Positions 35,330 through 47,982 of a stretch of DNA of 64,000 nt are shown here, one piece after another; the stretch's first letter is position 1, and every line of letters begins with the position of its first letter. The position numbers and the translations under genes are program-made. The DNA lies in assembly GCA_006937955.1 (NCBI GenBank), contig SSNP01000348.1:203244-267243 (forward strand), written 5' to 3'. The DNA comes from Pachypanchax playfairii (Eukaryota > Chordata > Actinopteri > Cyprinodontiformes > Aplocheilidae). Under the pieces are notes generated by a model. It saw only the letters and a program-made list of their open reading frames with translations. It made no database searches and was not told the origin of the DNA.

Positions 35330-38300
35330 ATGATGACTGCAAACATTTTCATCATTCTTCTTCTGTGTTCTGGTAAGAAAATTCATGTTTCCTCTCATTT
35401 GCAAATAGAATCACTAAATGAACTGAAAACAAATAATTTGTATCTTTATATTTGAAACAGCCTCTTTAAAAGGACAGGCTCAAATAACTACAACTACTAC
35501 AGCTGCACCAACCACAACAACCACAGCTGCAACAACTACAACAACCACAGCTGCAACAACTACAACAACCACAGCTGCACCAACCACAACAACCACAGCT
35601 GCAACAACTACAACAACCACAGCTGCAACAACTACAACAACCACAGCTGCACCAACCACAACAACCACAGCTGCACCAACTACTACAACAACAGCTGCAT
35701 CAACTACAACAACCACAGCTGCACCAACCCCAACAGCTGCACCAACTACAACAACCACAGCTGCACCAACCACAACAACCACAGCTGCACCAACCACAAC
35801 AGCTGCACCAACAACAACAACCACAGCAGCACCAACTACAACAACCACAGCTGCACCAACTACAACAACCACAGCTGCACCAACTACAACAACCACAGCT
35901 GCACCAACTACAACAACCACAGCTGCACCAACCACAACAACCCCAGCTGCAACAACCACAGCTGCACCAACTACAACAACCACAGCTGCACCAACTACAA
36001 CAACCACAGCTGCACCAACTACAACAACCACAACTCCACTAACTACAACAACCACAGCTGCACCAACTACGACAACTACAGCTGCACCAACTACAACAAC
36101 CACAGCTGCACCAACCACAACAACCACAGCTGCACCAACCACAACAGCTGCACCAACTACAACAACCACAGCTGCACCAACCACACCAATCACAACAACC
36201 ACAGCTGCACCAACCACAACAACCACAGCTGCACCAACTACAGTAACCACAGCTGCACCAACCACAACAACCACAAACGCACCAACCACAACAACCACAG
36301 CTGCACCAACCACAACAGCTGCACCAACTACAACAACCACAGCTGTACCAACTACAACAACCACAGCTGCACCAACTACAACAACCACAGCTGCACCAAC
36401 CACAACTCCACAAACTACAACAACCACAGCTGCACCAACTACAACAACCACAGCTGCACCAACCACAACAACCACAGCTGCACCAACCACAACAGCTGCA
36501 CCAACTACAACAACCACAGCTGCACCAACCACAACAACCACAAACGCACCAACCACAACAACCACAGCTGCACCAACCACAACAGCTGCACCAACTACAA
36601 CAACCACACCTGCACCAACTACAACAACCACAGCTGCACCAACCACAACTCCACAAACCACAACAACCACAGCTGCACCAACCACAACAGCTGCACCAAC
36701 AACAACAACCACAGCTGCACCAACTACAACAACCACAGCTGCACCAACTACAACAACCACAGCTGCACCAACCACAACAACCACAGCTGCACCAACTACA
36801 ACAACCACAGCTGCACCAACCCCAACAGCTGCACCAACTACAACAACCACAGCTGCACCAACCACAAAAACCACAGCTGCACCAACCACAACAGCTGCAC
36901 CAACTACAACAACCACAGCTGTACCAACTACAACAACCACAGCGGCACCAACTACAACAACCACAACTCCACTAACTACAACAACCACAGCTGCAGCAAC
37001 TACGACAACTACAGCTGCACCAACTACAACAACCACAGCTGCACCAACTACAACAACCACAGCTGCACCAACTACAACAACCACAGCTGCACCAACGACA
37101 ACAACCACAGCTGCACCAACTACAACAACCACAGCTGCACCAACCACACCAATCACAACAACCACAGCTGCACCAACCACAACAACCACAGCTGCACCAA
37201 CTACAACAACCACAGCGTCACCAACTACAACAACCACAACTCCACCAACTACAACAACCACAGCTACACCAACTACAACAACCACAGCTGCACCAACCAC
37301 AACTCCACCAACTACAACAACCACAGCTGCACCAACTACAACAACCACAGCTGCACCAACCACAACAACCACAGCTGCACCAACCACAACAGCTGCACCA
37401 ACTACAACAACCACAGCTGCACCAACCACAACAACCACAGCTGCACCAACTACAACAACCACAGCTGCACCAACCACAACTCCACCAACTACAACAACCA
37501 CAACTCCACTAACTACAACAACCACAGCTGCAGCAACTACGACAACTACAGCTGCACCAACTACAACAACCACAGCCGCACCAACCACAACTCCACAAAC
37601 TACAACAACCACAGCTGCAACAACTACAACAACCACAGCTGCACCAACCACAACAACCACAGCTGCACCAACTACAACAACAACAGCTGCACCAACCACA
37701 ACAACAACAGCTGCACCAACTACAACAACCACAACTACAACAACTACAACAACCACAGCTGCACCAACCACAACAACCACAGCTGCAACAACTACAACAA
37801 CCACAGCTGCAACAACTACAACAACCACAGCTGCACCAACCACAACAACCACAAACGCACCAACCACAACAACCACAGCTGCACCAACCACAACAGCTGC
37901 ACCAACTACATCAACCACAGCTGTACCAACTACAACAACCACAGCGTCACCAACTACAACAACCACAACTCCACCAACTACAACAACCACAGCTGCACCA
38001 ACTACAACAACCACAGCTGCACCAACCACAACAACCACAGCTGCAACAACTACAACAACCACAGCTGCAACAACTACAACAACCACAGCTGCACCAACCA
38101 CAACAGCTGCACCAACTACAACAACCACAGCTGCACCAACTACAACAACCACAGCTGCACCAACCACAACAACCACAGCTGCACCAACTACAACAACCAC
38201 AGCGTCACCAACTACAACAACCACAACTCCACTAACTACAACAACCACAGCTGCACCAACTACGACAACTACAGCTGCACCAACTACAACAACCACAGCT

Positions 38301-40979
38301 GCACCAACCACAACTCCACAAACTACAACAACCACAGCTGCACCAACTACAACAACCACAGCTGCACAAACTACAACAACCACAGCTGCACCAACTACAG
38401 CAACCACAGCTGCACCAACCACAACAACCACAGCTGCACCAACTACAACAACCACAGCTGTACCAACTACAACAACCACAGCTGCACCAACTACAGCAAC
38501 CACAGCTGCACCAACCACAACAACCACAGCTGCACCAACTACAACAACCACAGCTGCACCAACCACAACAACAACAGCTGCACCAACTACAACAACCACA
38601 GCTGTACCAACTACAACAACCACAGCTGCACCAACTACTACAACCACAGCTGCACCAACAACTACAACAACAGCTGCACCAACTACAACAACCACAGCTG
38701 CACCAACCACAACAACCACAGCTGCACCAATCACAACAGCTGCACAAACTACAACAACCACAGCTGCACCAACCACAACAGCTGCACCAACTATAACAAC
38801 CACAGCTGTACCAACTACAACAACCACAGCGGCACCAACTACAACAACCACAACTCCACTAACTACAACAACCACAGCTGCACCAACTACAACAACCACA
38901 GCTGCACCAACCACAACAACCACAACTCCACAAACTACAACAACCACAGCTGCACCAACTACAACAACCACAGCTGCACCAACCACACCAATCACAACAA
39001 CCACAGCTGCACCAACCACAACAACCACAGCTGCACCAACCACAACAGCTGCACCAACTACAACAACCACAGCTGCACCAACCACAACAACAACAGCTGC
39101 ACCAACTACAACAACCACAGCAGCACCAACTACAACAACCACAGCTGCACCAACCACAACAACCACAACTCCACAAACTACAACAACCACAGCTGCACCA
39201 ACTACAACAACCACAGCTGCACCAACTACAACAACCACAGCTGCACCAACTACAACAACCACAGCTGCACCAACTACAACAACCACAGCTGCACCAACTA
39301 CAACAACCACAGCTGCACCAACTACAACAACCACAGCTGCACCAACGACAACAACCACAGCTGCACCAACTACAACAACCACAGCTGCACCAACCACACC
39401 AATCACAACAACCACAGCTGCACCAACCACAACAACCACAGCTGCACCAACTACAACAACCACAGCGGCACCAACTACAACAACCACAACTCCACCAACT
39501 ACAACAACCACAGCTGCACCAACTACGACAACTACAGCTGCACCAACTACAACAACCACAGCTGCACCAACTACAACAACCACAGCTGCACCAACTACAA
39601 CAACCACAGCTGCACCAACCACAACAGCTGTACCAACTACAACAACCACAGCTGCACCAACTACAACAACCACAGCTGCACCAACCACAACAACCACAGC
39701 TGCACCAACTACAACAACCACAGCTGCACCAACAACTACAACAACAGCTGCACCAACTACAACAACCACAGCTGCACCAACCACAACAACCACAGCTGCA
39801 CCAACCACAACAGCTGCACCAACTACAACAACCACAGCTGCACCAACTACAACAACCACAGCTGCACCAACTACAACAACCACAGCTGCACCAACCACAA
39901 CAACCACAGCTGCACCAACTACAACAACCACAGCTGCACCAACCACAACAACCACAGCTGCACCAACCACAACAGCTGCACCAACTACAACAACCACAGC
40001 TGCACCAACTACAACAACCACAGCTGCACCAACGACAACAACCACAGCTGCACCAACCACAACAACCACAACTCCACAAACTACAACAACCACAGCTGCA
40101 CCAACTACAACAACCACAGCTGCACCAACCACAACAACCACAGCTGCACCAACTACAGTAACTACAGCTGCACCAACCACAACAACCACAGCTTCACCAA
40201 CCACAACAGCTGCACCAACTACAACAACCACAGCTGCACCAACTACAACAACCACAGCTGCACCAACTACAACAACCACAACTCCACCAACTACAACAAC
40301 CACAGCTGCACCAACCACAACAGCTGCACCAACTACAACAACCACAGTGGCACCAACTACATCAACCACAGCTGTACCAACTACAACAACCACAGCGTCA
40401 CCAACTACAACAACCACAACTCCACCAACTACAACAACCACAGCTGCACCAACCACAACAATCACAACAACCACAGCTGCACCAACCACAACTCCACCAA
40501 CTACAACAACCACAGCTGCACCAACTACAACAACCACAGCTGCACCAACTACAACAACCACAGCGGCACCAACTACAACAACCACAGCTGCACCAAGTAC
40601 TACAGCAAAAGCTGCATCAACTACGACAACCACAGCTGCACTAACTACAACAACCACAACTCCACCAACTACAACAACCACAGCTGCACCAACTACAACA
40701 ACCACAGCTGCACCAACCGCAACAGCTTCACCAACTACAACAACCACAGCTGCACCAACCACAACAACCACAGCTGCACCAACTACAACAACCACAGCTG
40801 CACCAACTTCAACTATCACAGCTGCACCAACTACAACAACCACAGCTGTTCCAACCACAATAACCACAGCAGCTGGTTTAACCACAACAGTTTCATCTTC
40901 AACCACCTTTTCTGTCTCTTTTAACAAAATTAGCCTGATGTCAGTCATTGTAACTGTGATGGCACATTTTATTCACTAA
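35330..40979 (+). CDS. Gene C: Thr-rich mucin-like protein, 1853 aa, intact
   Basis: Coding exons are 35330-35372 and 35461-40979, with an 88-nt phase-1 intron (GTAAGA donor, acceptor after 'tttgaaacag'). The joined length is 5562 nt and the frame is open to TAA at 40977-40979. The start is the first of two in-frame ATGs, with A at -3. Product: MMTANIFIILLLCSA signal peptide, SLKGQAQ, then about 5.4 kb of AAPTTTTT units with interspersed shorter AAPTTTA-type and TTPPTTTT variants. A non-repeat end with VSSSTTFSVS leads into FNKISLMSVIVTVMAHFIH. The tail is hydrophobic with no basic cytoplasmic segment, which suggests GPI anchoring (inference). Thr is roughly 60 percent of residues. No cysteine-knot, von Willebrand or SEA domain is visible, so it is not a classical gel-forming or SEA-type mucin. 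This is the best intact reference for the family in the window. Confidence 0.88.
35481..40880 (+). repeat. 24-bp coding repeat array of gene C
   Basis: Plus-strand units of GCT GCA CCA followed by five Thr codons, with 15-bp shortened variants (ACA GCT GCA CCA ACC). Recurrent cassettes include 'caactccactaactacaaca' near 36030, 36965, 37505, 38225 and 38855. Units near the 3' end (40.6-40.9 kb) are more diverged than the interior. Confidence 0.95.
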
Positions 40980-41307
40980 CAGTAATGATCAGGCAAGCAT
41001 GGACATGTTTTTCATAATTTCCTGATTACTTTTAAAGAATGTCTTAAGACATTTGAAACACAGATGAAGTTATAAGTTATTTTTATTTATTTAATAGTCT
41101 TCAGTATTGCAAAAAATATTTTCTCTTGGATCAATCTGAGTCAAACTTCTCACAGATAATGAAAGATACGTGACAGGAGACTGAATGTTTTAGCTATATA
41201 GTTTATGTATTTATTATTTATTTAAGTTCACTGTATTTATTTGTTTAATGATGTTGAAATTGCACACTGGCAACATATATTATTTCTGACAAACAAATAA
41301 ATAAATT

Positions 41308-41313
41308 AATAAA
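41308..41313 (+). promoter_or_regulatory. Candidate poly(A) signal of gene C
   Basis: AATAAA about 330 nt after the stop, within 3' DNA homologous to that of genes A and B. Confidence 0.55.
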
Positions 41314-42379
41314 AGTTGTATCATTTTTTGCAGTGCTTTTATTCCTGGGTTGCTTTTGTGCTTCAAGATAACGTTTTTCTTGCATACTCAGTTTATTAGC
41401 AAAGAATCAGAAATGACTGATTTATAGTTTTAAAGAAAGTTTTGCATGTGAGTTTTCAGATTTCACGAGTTTCACTGCTACTCACAGTCAGCTCCACTTA
41501 GCAGTGGAGTGGTCATCAGAGGTGTTGGGTGGTTTAGATAGTATTTGCATATATTAAGTGACATTTATTTTTGCAGTTAATTACAGCCTTTTATATTTAA
41601 TATAGATTTAAAGATTAAGTAAAATTGACTGTGTTACAGATAAAGGTAAGAGAATAATATTGAGATTTTAACAGTGATTAATGCCCTGTTTTACTCCATG
41701 ACAAACTAACCCCAGGCAGTTAAACAGACATTTAGAATGCTAAAAAATAAGACGTTTATTCAGAAAAAATATAAAAATCTTTTGTTCCATCTTTATTTCA
41801 TTGTTTAGTTGTGTTAATTATACTTTCAGTATAGTTTCCACTTTTTACTGAATTAGTTTTAAATATTTGTATGCTCAGTACAACAAACATTTTAATTCAA
41901 TTATATTTTATCTTTAAAACAGGCTTCCCACTGTTCAATCATCTTCTTGAGACTAGATAAAAATAATTGTGTCCCAGTAGAAATATAGCTTACAAATCTG
42001 GGAGTAAATACAAAAAATAAACAAATACATTAATGTTTTGTAACTTTACTCTTTCATGAACAGTGGTCAATATAGTGAAGAGTTATTCAAAAGGACTCAC
42101 TGTGTGACTAGTGTGTCATTCTATTACTGTACGTGTATTTTTATAATATTACAATAATTTCATAATGATACAATAATCTACATATGTGTCACAAACATTT
42201 CATTTCATTACACATTTCATAATCAAAGTGCTTGTTGTCCATTTGAAAAGACATAAAACCCCTTTGAAAAGTATGTTTTTAAAGAAAATTACTTGTTAAC
42301 AAAGTTCAAATATGTATTTTACAGGCTGAAATATCAATAAAAATACTTGAAAAATCATCTTTCTAATCATGCATATTTT
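41314..42379. other. Intergenic between genes C and D, containing a module copy
   Basis: 41620-42250 is a diverged copy of 25270-26050, shown by shared stretches such as 'tttccactttttattg'-like and 'aatctacat' segments in the same order. No gene is visible. The two converging genes C and D have their 3' ends on either side. Confidence 0.5.
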
Positions 42380-42385
42380 TTTATT
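42380..42385 (-). promoter_or_regulatory. Candidate poly(A) signal of gene D
   Basis: AATAAA on the minus strand about 45 nt after the gene D stop. Confidence 0.5.
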
Positions 42386-42426
42386 TTAAAAAATTAAAAT
42401 GCTGACAAATGTGACAATCAACATCA

Positions 42427-42944
42427 TTATTGAAGAAGATGTGAAATTACAGTCACAATTATTGACATCTGGCTGATTTTATTTATAAGGGCAGTGGACG
42501 TTGTGGTTGTTGTAGTTGAGGCAGTTGTAGAGGTCATTGTTCCAGCACTGGTGGAGCTGATGGTTGTTGTAGTTGTGGTAGATGATGCAATGGTGGTTTG
42601 GGGGATTGGTGTGGTCGCATTCGTTGTTGCATTTACGATCGTTGATGTCATTCCAGATGTCACATTCGATTCAGTGGTAGTCACATTGGCTGTGTTTGGT
42701 GCAGTTGCATTTGTTGTTGCAGGTATGGTCATCGATGTAATTCCAGATGTCACATTTGTATCAGCTCCAGGAGTTTGAGTGGTTGATGCATATGTCTGTC
42801 TGTCTGAAGAGGCTGTTTAACACAGAAACATTTTTTATAATTTTCTATTCATATTTTCTTGATTTAAACAAATGTTTCGACTTGAGAGAAATAGTTTATC
42901 TTACCAGTAAACAGGAGAAGTATAAGACATAATTTTGCAGGCAT
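42427..42944 (-). CDS. Gene D: short Thr-rich family member with N-glycosylation sequons, 141 aa
   Basis: Coding exons are 42944-42905 (40 nt) and 42812-42427 (386 nt), with a 92-nt phase-1 intron (GTAAG donor, acceptor after 'gttaaacag'). The joined frame is open to the stop at 42427. The signal peptide is MPAKLCLILLLFTA, and the mature part begins SSDRQTYAS. Instead of a minisatellite it has two loose copies of a block (TNVTSGITSM and SNVTSGMTST) with six N-X-T sequons, then a Thr/Ser run. The tail, INKISQMSIIVTVISHLLQ, clearly resembles FNKISLMSVIVTVMAHFIH of A, B and C. Same exon layout and promoter position as A, B and C, so it is a diverged paralog without repeat expansion, perhaps close to the ancestral form (inference). 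Likely a glycosylated, possibly GPI-anchored surface protein. Confidence 0.82.
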
Positions 42945-43199
42945 GATGATGTTCGTTTTTCTTTGGCGTCTGAAAAATGTTGTCAAAGATTTAATTTTGT
43001 ATCTTAACAAGCAAAGGTTCAATAAATTCTTTGACTAGGAAATAAAACTCTTTTGTCATTACAGCCCCTATGCAATGGATTATCACGTCAAAGCTCCTAA
43101 TGACAAACCATGGAAAAATATATTATTGCTATTATCTGTCTTCAAATGAGTAATGTTAATCTTTTAGTAATGCCAACTCTCAATATACCACATTAGATG

Positions 43200-43900
43200 T
43201 AATGAAATGAGATTAGCTATAGTTACTCACTACTTGTTCCAAAAAGTAATTGAGTTAAATTAATTACTCTACAAAAATGTAACTAGTTACCAGAGAAAGT
43301 AACTTACAGAGCACTTTAGGGGACATGGCTGAAGAAAAAAAAGAAAGTTGTTTTCTCGTGCACACCACTTAGTATCTCGTGTGCACCAGTTAGTATCTCG
43401 TGTGCACCAGTTAGTATCTCGTGCGACCCATTTAGTATCTTTCTTTTTTTTCTTCAGCCATGTACCCTAAAGGGCTCCGTAGTAACTGACTGCACTACTA
43501 AAAAAAAATAATAATTTTGTACAATGCCAATAAAACGTGACAACAAAACTGATTTTTCTACGACAAGGGAGTGAAAAGCACCAGAGATCAAATCCCAGTC
43601 CTCTGTATGAGAGGCATGTGCATTCCAAATGGACTACAGTGACCAGCTTGCTTTCTGAGCCACCCAACCTCAATATAAGCATGTGTTTGTGTGTATGTAT
43701 GCACATTGCGCAGTTTGTTTCATCAATTTGATAATGCACTGCATTTTACATTCACTAACGATAAAGGCGTTCTAACATTGGAAATTGTAATTGATTACAT
43801 TATTCCGTTACTGAAAATCCAACCAAGTTGTGTAATGCCATTATTTTAAATGCCGTTATTCCAAACACAGGTAATAGCACACAGTGAAAACCCTTTCATA
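43200..43900. repeat. Fish interspersed repeat of the 'gtaactagttac' type, host of a nested element
   Basis: 43220-43300 ('aatgtaactagttaccagag') and 43770-43880 (a run of TGTAAT, CGTTACTG and related words) resemble a widespread fish DNA-transposon repeat made of GTAACT motifs. The open frames in this region overlap it on both strands and are not genes. Family not named with confidence. Confidence 0.4.
43305..43480. mobile_element. Non-autonomous DNA transposon (MITE) with 42-bp terminal inverted repeats
   Basis: 43306-43347 and the reverse complement of 43439-43480 agree over 42 bp with three mismatches, including 'acatggctgaagaaaaaaaa'. The element is flanked by AGTAACT at 43298-43304 and 43481-43487, a 7-bp direct repeat fitting a target-site duplication (hAT elements usually give 8 bp). 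The interior is about four copies of a 21-bp unit containing 'agtatctcgtgtgcaccagt'. No transposase. Confidence 0.75.
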
Positions 43901-44018
43901 GATAATAAATATTAAACATGTATAAAAGAAGGAAATGTGACAATAAAAATTACACATTCTATGTATTGAAGTGAAATGAATATTATTTCAGAAATAAAAT
44001 TTAGCCAAAAATACTTAC

Positions 44019-44097
44019 AGAGGATTTCTTTGCATGTGTGTTGTTCCCAGCAATGTGTAAATTTGTTACGTGTTCTGATTTCATCTGTTCTTTTATA
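44019..44097 (-). promoter_or_regulatory. Gene D TATA box and non-coding exon 1
   Basis: TATAAAA at 44097-44091 on the minus strand inside 'ctgtctataaaagaacagat', then exon 1 to the GTAAGTATT donor (exon end 44019). The layout matches genes A, B and C, with diverged sequence. Confidence 0.65.
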
Positions 44098-44099
44098 GA

Positions 44100-44900
44100 C
44101 AGACAACCTGAACTAACGTCAGACTGAGAACAAAGGTGGAGTGATGCTGTTCTATTGACATTCAAAGGTGTGTTTGTGGAAACTGTCATTGCATCTTTCT
44201 ACTTTTCTCCAACTGGGTCAATCAGAAGACTTTAACAATTTCAAAAATGTTCACAGTAGTGACTGACTTTAAATTATTTTGTCTCACTTGTAAAATTTGT
44301 AACATCTCTGTTACTTGTTGTCATCGTACAATCATGTTATGTGCCCTAAATTGTTTTTAAAAAGATTTTTTATTAAAAAAAGCGTTGATTGGTATTTATT
44401 ATAACAAATATCTCTGCTTTTGAATTTATTTTATGGTTAAACTTCAATCTTGTTTTTGTCATGTTCACAATCAAATATTTTTGTCCCGACAAATTTCTTT
44501 TTTCTTCTGTTATGTAAATTGTGATTATTTTATAAAAAATTTAAACACACACTGCCAGAAAAAGTGTATCCAAATCATTGTGGTAGTTTTTATATAAAGA
44601 GCGTGGGTAACAAGAAGAAACTTCCCATAGAACAATGTTTGGAAAAGGGAGTCAACCTCATCACCTGTTTGGTTAATGGGGAGGACAAAAATAAATGAGA
44701 GCAGCATTAGTGATTGAAACAAGAACTATAGTAAGAAAAAAAAAAAACAACATTAAAAGCAATGACCACAGAGATTGTTTGTGTTGTCAGTGCAGCTCAG
44801 TTTCAGAGTTTACTCATTGCACATGGAGGACAAGTGATTTATCTATTATTTTTCTTGCTGTTGTAACATGAGCGAGACTAAACAATAATTTTGAAAAAAA
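44100..44900 (-). repeat. Upstream region of gene D with a conserved block shared with A and C
   Basis: 44650-44700 on the plus strand ('cacctgtttggttaatgggg' through 'gcagcattagtgattgaaac') corresponds to 24640-24680 upstream of A ('ccggtttgttaatagaggga' through 'gcattactgagag') and, inverted, to 33490-33545 upstream of C. The similarity is weaker than between A and C, in keeping with an older split. Confidence 0.5.
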
Positions 44901-45002
44901 TCTATCAACGATCCCAAATGAAGATAATTTATTTTCATTTATTTTAAACTGCGAGGCGGTTCCACAAGAGAGGCAGCTGCATTTTTCTTAATGTGTGTGG
45001 TT

Positions 45003-45023
45003 TGTGTGTGTGTGTGTGTGTGT
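45003..45023. repeat. TG microsatellite
   Basis: About ten TG dinucleotides in an AT-rich spacer. Confidence 0.85.
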
Positions 45024-45447
45024 CCATTAGTCCATTAGTGACTTTATGTATGATAAATAAAAGCTGCATGAGAAGAAAATGATATGTATTATGTCAGGCT
45101 GTAGCCGGCTTCAAAGTGCTTTATGTTGTTACAACTAACAATAAAGACTATGTAGTGATGTAATTTGACTATCTGGAGTGTTTGTATCAAGAACTTTCTA
45201 AACATTTTGAAAGGTAGTTTAAACTGTAATGTACTGTACTTCTCAGAATGATCCCAAATAAATCAAACTGTGAACTATAACAGAGTACTTTTGAGCAAGA
45301 CTATTTAAAACTGTTTTCTAAGACTATTTAAATAGGTGCTGATATCTTTGATAAAAAAACTAACACTAACCTGAGACCAAGTTTTCACTGGGGGTTCAAT
45401 ACTTTCTCTCTTGCCTGACCTGGAGCCCTAGGCCTTTTTTTTCTTTT

Positions 45448-45740
45448 CCATCCGTCCATCCGTCCTTCCATCCATCCATCCATCCATCCATCCATCCATC
45501 CATCCATCCATCCATCCATCCATCCATCCATTTTCTAAACCTGCTTCTTCCTTTTCAGGGTTGCAAGGAGCTGGTGTCTATCTCCAGTGGTCTTTGGGTG
45601 AGAGGCGGGGTACACCCTGGACAGGTCAACAGTCCATCACAGGGCCACACAGAGACAAACAACCATTCACACAAGGACAATTTGGAGTCACAAGTTAACC
45701 TCTTGCAAGTTTTTGGACTGTGGGATGGACAACATTTATT
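45448..45740. repeat. Fish interspersed repeat with CCAT microsatellite
   Basis: (CCAT)n covers 45448-45531. It is followed by 'tttctaaacctgcttcttcc', 'gtacaccctggacaggtc', 'cagggccacacagagacaaa' and 'tttttggactgtgggatgga'. This order is that of a very common ray-finned fish repeat, and it is strong support for a fish source. The open frame across it is not a gene. Confidence 0.75.
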
Positions 45741-47982
45741 TAAGGGAATATTATATGATGTTTATTTGGATGCACATAGTTTTCTACTAGCAGTAAAACT
45801 GCCAAGTAACTTGTCATTTAGTAACATTGGCATTGGAAAATTAAATTGGCATTGGCAGATCTTTTTTCACCATTGTTGGGGCTCAGGTATGTTTAAATGA
45901 AACTGGAAAAATTAGGTTTCTTCCCATAATTCAACTCTCATTTCTCATGACTGTGGTGCTTCTTATAATCCTATAAAAAAGCTAAGGGCACTGGGATACA
46001 GTTGTTTCCCACTTTTCCCTGCTCCAGAAAATATTTGTGTTTTCCGTGACCAAATGCAGATTTGTATTCCACCAATAGGTAACTGGTATACCTATTTGTA
46101 CAGATAATCATTATAAATTGACCCATGCAATGAGAGTTTGTAACAGTTTCAATAGTACTTTGAGTTATAATCTAGCTACATTTTTATAAACATATCAGAA
46201 AATACACATTCATTTTTGGTTGATAAAATGTTGATGCACTTAGATGCATCTGACATAGTTCACATGAAGTATGCAAAAATGCTTCAAGACATTTTTGAAA
46301 GGTCGACAATGTCATAAAATGTAAGTGACACTTCAGATTACAAAGACACTCAGGAAACATGGTGATCACAAGGTATGCATTCTTTGCATTCATTTTAAAG
46401 AATGTATAGCAATTTCAGCTCCTCAGAGATGAGGATTTGTTGCTTTTCTTTTCTTTCATGTGTCATTGAAAAAAGAGAATTGAAAAAAATAACTGTTTCA
46501 TTATCTGATAATATAGATTTTTTTTCTTGGCTGTACCTGATTTTTACCATGAGGTTCAACAACTTAAATGCTTTCAATTCTATTGTATTTGGCAGTGATG
46601 CACCCTGCTGGTCAAAAAGAAAAATATTTGTGTTATATTACAGCAGCTGGCAAAGTTTTTTTCTATTTATTATAATAATAAATGAATTATTGTTGTTGTT
46701 GTTATTTAGCATTTTAGAACACATTGCGTTTTGTATTACCTTGTTTTGTATCTTTAGTTTTATGTCAGATATCTGGAATCATAGCTTCTGATGTAGCACT
46801 CTTCTGATGTAGCACTGTGTAATAAAGGTACATATGTCATGCCATCATTAGGTTAAAGTGCCACTCACCCCCAAATCAACTTTTTTTCTGATAAAATTTT
46901 GTATAAATGAGTGTCTAATAGTGCTGTCTATACTTAAATTTGAATCAGGCATTACAATTAGCTGAGCCTGTTTTATTTAAAAGTGATGTCAGCATTCTGC
47001 TGCTGTGGTGTATAAAAGAAGCCCGGTCTAGGCCACACCTCTGTAACAAGATGGAGTTTGAATAGCAAGTGTTTAGTTCATTTTAGTGCAATGTTTCTGA
47101 ACGTGTGGAAAAAAATGGTTTTTTGCACATTACTAAATGATTTTCTTTTCATGCTGGGATACTTTGATTTATACCCTGGGCACTTCTCTCCAACACACAT
47201 TTTCTTTTTCGGACAACAAGGTAAAGCGGCTGCGTGCAGCTGTATCTGTTGAGGCAGAGTCACACAATAATACCCTCTAAACACCATGTGGACAAAATTG
47301 TTCCATATTCAACCACTAATAAAATAAAGTAAAAAAAATTAAACATTAAATAGATTATAATGTATTATAAGATACACATATGATAAAAAATTGAAAAGAA
47401 AACACAAACTAGTAGTTTATTTTGTTTTCTATTCATGTCACATTTGTCATTCTTATAAATATTATAAGTATACAAATAATTGTACGCTGATTGTAATAAT
47501 TAATTAAGGTAATTAAAATTTGTATTATAATGTGTCCATCTACTGATTCATTTTAGATCACCACATCAAAACAAACAAGAGTCAGTAAAGTTAATTCACC
47601 TTTAAACTTTAATACTCTTAAAAATATATGACTTTCTACATGACCATACAGATAAAGAATACAAAAGAAAAATCATCATTTTGTGCTGCAAGACAAATTT
47701 CTTTTATGCAGGTAAAATAAAGGTTTAATAATAAATAAAGAACATGGTAGATATTTTGACAGATACTACAGACAGTGAACATGGCTAGTTGTAAAGTTAA
47801 CTTTCTAAAATATACAATGTTTATATTCTATTTACGCTCACTGGGTGATGTTTATCTAAAAATGTTATATCACAATAAGAGTTAGTAAACAAAACTGTTT
47901 TACACTAATTGAAAAATAATAAATAAATAATAAAAAATTACTATGTTTACAGCACATGGCAAAGAAAGGGTCAGTTATATTC
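45741..47982. other. Intergenic DNA between genes D and E
   Basis: AT-rich, with no supported gene. 46853-47055 ('ccactcacccccaaatcaac' onward) resembles another fish interspersed repeat. Short frames near 46.4-46.8 and 47.06-47.29 kb lack any family feature. Candidate poly(A) signals for gene E on the minus strand (for example AATAAA as the reverse of 47417-47422) are weakly supported. Confidence 0.5.

Larger units (their letters stand above)
42970..44018 (-). other. Gene D intron 1, holding transposon insertions
   Basis: The donor GTAAGTAT reads from 44018 on the minus strand. The acceptor AG is at 42970-42971. The intron contains the repeat region 43200-43900, including a short inverted-repeat element. 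Confidence 0.65.

Noticed and set aside
45574..45900. Open frame of 108 codons next to the CCAT microsatellite
   Set aside because: It lies within a common fish interspersed repeat.
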